Shown here piece after piece: positions 60,092 to 64,000 of a stretch of 64,000 nucleotides of DNA (the stretch's first letter is position 1; the number at the start of each line of letters is the position of its first letter). Location: contig NZ_CP013444.1 in assembly GCF_001718835.1 (NCBI RefSeq), positions 1,302,001 through 1,366,000 of the forward strand, in the 5' to 3' direction. Under the pieces are notes generated by a model. The model saw only the letters and a program-made list of their open reading frames with translations, did no database searches and was not told where the DNA came from. The DNA is from Burkholderia cepacia. Lineage in GTDB: Bacteria; Pseudomonadota; Gammaproteobacteria; Burkholderiales; Burkholderiaceae. A program made the translations under genes and the position numbers.

Positions 60092-61072
60092 TTACTTCGC
60101 CGCCAGCGCGGTCGCCACGCGCTTGTCCGTCCACGCGTTGTCGCCGACGACGAGCTTCTGCGGAATCAGCTTCGCGTCATGAAACGCATCGGCGACACCT
60201 TGCTGGGCCGCGACGATCCGGTCGTCGAGCGGTACCGCGCCAAACGGGACACGCTTGATCCACGTCTCGACGAGCGGTTGCGGCAGGCCGACCTTCGGCG
60301 CGATCAGCGCGGCGGTGTCGGCCGGATGCGTGTTGACCCACAGGCCCGTCTCGCGCGCCTGCTTCAGGATCGCGGCGACGATCTCCGGATTGCGCTGCGC
60401 GAAGTCGCGCGTCGCTTCGTAGAAGTTGTTGGTCGCCGCGAGGCCCGTGTAGTCGGACAGCGTGCGTACCTTCAGCGTGTTTTGCGCGGCCGCATAGTAC
60501 GGATCCCAGACGACCCACGCATCGACGTTGCCGCTTTCGAACGCGGCGCGCGCGTCGGCCGGCGCAAGGTACACGGGGCGGATTTCGTCGTAGCGCACGC
60601 CGGCCTTCTGCAGGGCTTCGAGCAGCAGGTAGTTCGCGCTCGAGCCCTTCTGCAGTGCGATCTTCTTGCCGCGCAGGCCCGCAACCGAACGGATCGGCGA
60701 ATCGGCCTTCACGAGCACGGCTTCGTTGTGCGGCGCCGGCGGCTCCGCGCCGACGTAGACGAAGTGCACGCCGGCCGCCTGCGCGAACACGGGCGGCGGC
60801 GCGCCCGTATAGCCGAAGTCGATGCTGTTTGCGTTCAGTGCTTCGAGCAGTTGCGGCCCGGCCGGGAATTCGAACCACTGGACGCCATAACCGAGCGGCT
60901 TGAGCCGCGCTTCGAGCGAACCTTGTGCCTTGACGACCGACAGCAGGCCGGCCTTCTGGTAGCCGATGCGCACGACCTTGTCGGCGCTGCCTTGCGCGAA
61001 GGCCGACGCCGCAGACAGCGTGACGAGCGTGACGGCGGCGGTGCGGGCGATCCAGCGGGTGAAACGAATCAT
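60092..61072 (-). CDS. ssuA: Aliphatic sulfonate-type ABC transporter binding protein (SsuA-like)
   Basis: A periplasmic binding protein of 326 residues with signal peptide ending ASAFA-QGSADK. Landmarks: VRIGYQKAGLLSVVKAQGSL, VQWFEFPAGPQLLEALN, IDFGYTGAPPPVFAQA, KKIALQKGSSANYLL and VDAWVVWDPYYAA, all standard for SsuA/TauA proteins that bind alkanesulfonates. The start is ATG 61072. No ssuB, ssuC or ssuD follows on this strand, so it may be an orphan or a substrate-range extender of a transporter elsewhere. Confidence 0.9.
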   Translation of the reverse strand: MIRFTRWIARTAAVTLVTLSAASAFAQGSADKVVRIGYQKAGLLSVVKAQGSLEARLKPLGYGVQWFEFPAGPQLLEALNANSIDFGYTGAPPPVFAQAAGVHFVYVGAEPPAPHNEAVLVKADSPIRSVAGLRGKKIALQKGSSANYLLLEALQKAGVRYDEIRPVYLAPADARAAFESGNVDAWVVWDPYYAAAQNTLKVRTLSDYTGLAATNNFYEATRDFAQRNPEIVAAILKQARETGLWVNTHPADTAALIAPKVGLPQPLVETWIKRVPFGAVPLDDRIVAAQQGVADAFHDAKLIPQKLVVGDNAWTDKRVATALAAK

Positions 61073-61195
61073 CGGACGGACTCCATGCAAAACGTCTTCG
61101 GGCGAGCGACGGTGCCGCTCGGTTGGAAGAATCGTCGCATGGGCGATCGTGCCCGCAAACGAAGCATTGCCGATATGAATATGACGGCGGCGCGC

Positions 61196-62032
61196 CTATG
61201 CTTCGTCGTCGTGTTCCGATGGCGGCGTGCCGGACTGCCGCGCGGCCTCGTCGCTGAGCGTCTTGTCGAGGATCGTCGCGACGCGGCCGCCGAGGTAGGC
61301 GCTCGCCGCGGTTTCCAGCGCGCGGTTCGTCTCGCCTTCGACGAACACGGCCGCGAGCGGGCGCAGGCGCCAGATCGCGTCGACCAGTTCGGGCACGTCG
61401 GTGGCGGGCGGCAGCGTGCCGGCGTCGTAGCGGTCGAGCCGCTTTACGACGAGATCGACGAGCAGCCGCGCGATCGCGTCGAAATGCGGCCGCGCGAGGC
61501 TGATCACGTCGAGCAGTTCGCGCGGCGGGATGCCTTCCTTCGTCATGGCGGCCGCCGCTTCGAGCAGCGCGGGGCTCTTCGCGACGAACGACAGGCCGCG
61601 CCGTTCGAGCAGGCCGAGCTCGGTGACGCGCGACAGCTGGGTGGTCGCCTGCGGGCCGAACATCTGCGCGAGCGCGGCGAGCGAATAGGTTTTCGGCAGT
61701 TCGTGCGACCAGCGGCCGCCGATCGCGTTTTCGAGGCCGAGGATCGAGCGCAGGTCGTGGCCTTCGTCGATCGCCTTGATCAGGTCCTGGATGTTCGACA
61801 GCGTATAACCGCGCGCGAGCAGGTGGTTGATCAGCTTCAGGCGCGCGACGTGCGTGTCGTCGTAGATGCCGACGCGGCCGCGCTTTTCCGGCGGCGCGAG
61901 CAAGCCGCGATCCTGGTACGCGCGGACATTGCGCACGGTCGTGTCGGACACGCGCGCAAGCTCGTCGACCGTGTACTCGTTGCGGGAGTCCGGTGCCGCC
62001 TCGTCGGGTGTGGAATGAGTCTGTTTTGACAT
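61196..62032 (-). CDS. MerR-family transcriptional regulator
   Basis: A 278-residue regulator. The MerR HTH is EYTVDELARVSDTTVRNVRA-YQDRGLL, with a wing YDDTHVARLKLINHLLARG and the dimer helix SNIQDLIKAI. The long C-terminal region (about 100-278) is helical with no recognised metal-binding cysteines, so it is unlikely to be a metal sensor. It lies 123 bases upstream of the ssuA-like gene on the same strand; a regulatory link is possible but not shown. Confidence 0.92.
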   Translation of the reverse strand: MSKQTHSTPDEAAPDSRNEYTVDELARVSDTTVRNVRAYQDRGLLAPPEKRGRVGIYDDTHVARLKLINHLLARGYTLSNIQDLIKAIDEGHDLRSILGLENAIGGRWSHELPKTYSLAALAQMFGPQATTQLSRVTELGLLERRGLSFVAKSPALLEAAAAMTKEGIPPRELLDVISLARPHFDAIARLLVDLVVKRLDRYDAGTLPPATDVPELVDAIWRLRPLAAVFVEGETNRALETAASAYLGGRVATILDKTLSDEAARQSGTPPSEHDDEA

Positions 62033-62090
62033 GCGGCCATTCTAGCGCGACGGGGTGTGCTCCGGCGATGACGGGCCGGCGCGGGGCCGC

Positions 62091-62645
62091 TCACGGGCGG
62101 GGGCGGGGCGCGTCGTGCGCGCCGTCGCCGAGCGGGCGCTGCAGCAGCGCCGTATCGATCCAGCGGCCGTGCTTGAAACCGGCCGCCTTCAGCATGCCGG
62201 CCGGCTCGAAGCCGAACGCGCGATGCAGCGACGTCGAGCCGCCGGTGCCGCCATCGGCGATCACCGCGATCATCTGCCGCCACGGGCCGGCCTCGCAGCG
62301 CTCGATCAGCGCCGCGAGCAGCGCGCGGCCGATCCCTCGCCCGCGCTGCGCATCGTCGATGTAGATCGAATCCTCGATCGTGAAGCGGTAAGCGCTGCGC
62401 GCACGGTACGGCGTCGCGTACGCGTAACCGGCCACGCGGCCGTCGCATTCGGCGACGAGGTACGGCAGCCCGTGGCCCAGTACCGCGTCGCGGCGCGCAC
62501 GCAGTTCGGCGACGTCGGGCGGCGTTTCCTCGAAGGAGGCGACGCTGTGATGCACGTGATGCGCATAGATCGCGTGGATCGCGTCGAGATCGGCGTCGGT
62601 CGCGTCGCGGACGATGGATGAAGCGGTGTCGGGAGTGGCGGGCAT
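62091..62645 (-). CDS. GNAT acetyltransferase, phosphinothricin acetyltransferase-like
   Basis: A 184-residue GNAT with the PAT/Bar-type N-terminus VRDATDADLDAIHAIYAHHV and SVASFEETPPD, acetyl-CoA loop DDAQRGRGIGRALLAALIER and HRAFGFEPAGMLKAAGFKHG. Chromosomal relatives acetylate methionine sulfone, sulfoximine or similar amino acid analogues. Start ATG 62645. Lies on the same strand between the LysR and MerR genes. Confidence 0.92.
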   Translation of the reverse strand: MPATPDTASSIVRDATDADLDAIHAIYAHHVHHSVASFEETPPDVAELRARRDAVLGHGLPYLVAECDGRVAGYAYATPYRARSAYRFTIEDSIYIDDAQRGRGIGRALLAALIERCEAGPWRQMIAVIADGGTGGSTSLHRAFGFEPAGMLKAAGFKHGRWIDTALLQRPLGDGAHDAPRPRP

Positions 62646-62715
62646 GGCGGTGTGGTGGGGCGTGAGGTTTCTACTATGCGGCCGGTCGGCCAACCGGGTA
62701 AAGCGGGCCCGGGCG

Positions 62716-63639
62716 CTACAGCGCGCCGTCCGCCGCGCGAACCGCATCGGCGATCGCATCCGCGACGCGCTGTACGCGCGGCGAGCGGCGCACGTCCGGG
62801 TGGACGACAAGCCAGATCTCGCGCTCGATGTCGCAACGCGGCGCGGCCGTCAGTTCGACGAGCGACGCGGGCGGGGGCGAGGCAGTTGACTCGAGCGAGC
62901 CTATTAGAAAGCGCGGCAGCAGCGCGACGCCGGCGCCCGCCGCGCACGCGCGGTGCAGCGTCGCCAGATCGTTCGACACGAACGCGAAACGGCGCCCGGC
63001 CGCGAAACGCTCGAGCCACTGCTGCTGCGGCGTTTGCGCGAGCGCGTCGTCGTAGCCGACGAACGGCCAGGTGTCGGGCGGGGCGTCTGCCCATTCCGGC
63101 GACGCGCACAGCGCGAAGCGCATCGTGCCGAGCCGGCGCGCGGCGAGCCCCGGTTCGGTCGGCCGCGACAGCCGCACCGCGAGATCGGCTTCGCGCGCGT
63201 ACAGGTTCGCCGCATGCATCTCGCCCATCAGGTCGATCCGCAGCGCCGGCCATGCGCGCTGCGCGCGCGCCAGGCGCGGCGCGAGGAAATGGCTGGCGAA
63301 CACCGGCGAAGCCGATACGCGTACCACGCCGTCAAGCGCCGCCGTACCCTGGGCGGCGCGCGCGAACGCATGCGCGTCCGCTTCGAGGCGGGCGGCGTGC
63401 TCGGCAAGGTGCAGCCCTTCGTCGGTGGGCGGCCAGCCGCGCGGCAGCCGGTCGAACAGCCGGATGCCGAGCGCGGATTCCAGCGCGTCGATGCGGCGCG
63501 CGACCGTCGAATGCTGAACCTGCAGCGTCCGCGCGGCCGCCGACAGGCTGCCGCCGCGCATCACCGCGAGGAAGTAGCGGATGTCGTCCCAGCTCATCCC
63601 GGGCGGCGAAGCCGCCGCATCATCTGTCGAATTTTGCAC
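62716..63639 (-). CDS. LysR-family transcriptional regulator
   Basis: A 307-residue LysR: HTH WDDIRYFLAVMRGGSLSAAA-RTLQVQHSTVARRIDALE, then a substrate domain with SASPVFASHFLAPRLARAQ. It is divergent from the quinone oxidoreductase gene with an 83-base gap, the usual arrangement of a LysR regulator with its target. Confidence 0.94.
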   Translation of the reverse strand: MQNSTDDAAASPPGMSWDDIRYFLAVMRGGSLSAAARTLQVQHSTVARRIDALESALGIRLFDRLPRGWPPTDEGLHLAEHAARLEADAHAFARAAQGTAALDGVVRVSASPVFASHFLAPRLARAQRAWPALRIDLMGEMHAANLYAREADLAVRLSRPTEPGLAARRLGTMRFALCASPEWADAPPDTWPFVGYDDALAQTPQQQWLERFAAGRRFAFVSNDLATLHRACAAGAGVALLPRFLIGSLESTASPPPASLVELTAAPRCDIEREIWLVVHPDVRRSPRVQRVADAIADAVRAADGAL

Positions 63640-63722
63640 AGTAGCTGGTTGCGATTCGTGAATTCCGATCGATTATGCACGATGGGATGATCGTGTCACT
63701 TCATTCGATTGCGAGGAACACC

Positions 63723-64000
63723 ATGAACGTGAATGTCATCACCGCTTGTCAGATCGGAATCGACCGCTACGGCGACGCCGGCGTGCTGCGCCGCGTCGAT
63801 GCGCCTGTCGCGCCGCCCGCTGCCGGCGAGGTGCGGATTCGCCAGACCGCGATCGGCGTGAATTTCGTCGACATCTATTTCCGCAGCGGCGCGCATCCGC
63901 TGCCGGCGTTGCCGGGCGTGCTGGGTGTCGAGGCGGCCGGTGTGATCGATGCGGTCGGGCCGGGCGTGACGGATCTCGTCCCCGGCCAGCGCGTCGCGTA
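63723..64000 (+). CDS. Zinc-independent quinone oxidoreductase (Qor-like), 3' end outside window
   Basis: The N-terminal 92 residues of an MDR-superfamily NADPH:quinone reductase. RYGDAGVLRRVDAPVAPPAA, GVNFVDIYFRSG and LPGVLGVEAAGVIDAVG are the GroES-like domain of QOR. No zinc-binding cysteine/histidine pair is seen in this part. GAGGAACACC precedes the ATG. The rest lies to the right of the window. Confidence 0.92.
   Translation, partial: MNVNVITACQIGIDRYGDAGVLRRVDAPVAPPAAGEVRIRQTAIGVNFVDIYFRSGAHPLPALPGVLGVEAAGVIDAVGPGVTDLVPGQRVA

Noticed and set aside
1..64000. CRISPR array or tandem repeat locus
   Set aside because: No regularly spaced direct repeats were seen anywhere in the window.

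Overview
The window reads as chromosomal DNA of a Burkholderia, most likely the Burkholderia cepacia complex. Supporting signs are the high GC content with strong GC bias at third codon positions, a Porin_4-type porin, a CYP116B-type fused P450, a very large NAD-glutamate dehydrogenase, a DUF2501 protein, and the density of LysR, AraC and MocR regulators. The gene mix suggests a secondary replicon or an accessory-rich chromosome. This assignment is inference from gene content, not a database match.

Layout. (1) 1-4138: the end of a peptide-type ABC transporter operon (two ATPases), a porin and a D-amino acid dehydrogenase. (2) 4414-11432: a decayed mobile island. It holds a gutted tyrosine recombinase coupled to a truncated Tn3 transposase, a LysE exporter, a fragment of a DUF2628-like membrane protein, and the wreck of a type VI secretion module. 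That module had vgrG (now two pieces in opposite orientation), a GH24 muramidase fragment, an intact LprI-like periplasmic protein and a PAAR gene with one stop codon. An IS3-family copy with a broken orfB and an AT-rich cytochrome c follow. (3) 11920-14271: a self-sufficient cytochrome P450. (4) 14337-25815: a MocR-type regulator divergent from an eight-gene co-oriented run: PhyH dioxygenase, SGNH hydrolase, a 31-residue peptide, a DHA2 MFS exporter, a 720-residue protein with two tandem haem-oxygenase-like domains, an O-carbamoyltransferase, a 49-residue membrane peptide, and a secreted tannase-fold protein lacking its nucleophile. I think this is an undescribed small-molecule pathway and the best candidate for a new system here.

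(5) 26159-32002: housekeeping and accessory genes (tRNA-Leu, FmdB-type zinc ribbon, acylphosphatase, UspA, amidase, DUF2501, arylamine N-acetyltransferase). (6) 32002-44371: a serine hydroxymethyltransferase with a three-residue deletion next to its PLP lysine, divergent from a nine-gene catabolic block: proV-proW-proX, a second divergent SHMT, a DapA-family aldolase, a FAD oxidase, an aldehyde dehydrogenase, and LysR and GlxA/AraC regulators. This looks like uptake and breakdown of a betaine-like compound of unknown identity.

(7) 44465-54401: Bcr/CflA exporter, 1613-residue NAD-glutamate dehydrogenase, tautomerase, class II aldolase overlapping a urea transporter, and a glycolipid-binding-domain protein. 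(8) 53502-57859: an alpha/beta hydrolase, PF10118 metal-dependent hydrolase, SDR and Baeyer-Villiger-type monooxygenase operon behind a perfect palindromic operator. (9) 58082-64000: YhhN protein, GNAT acetyltransferases, SsuA-like binding protein, MerR and LysR regulators, and the start of a quinone oxidoreductase cut by the window edge.
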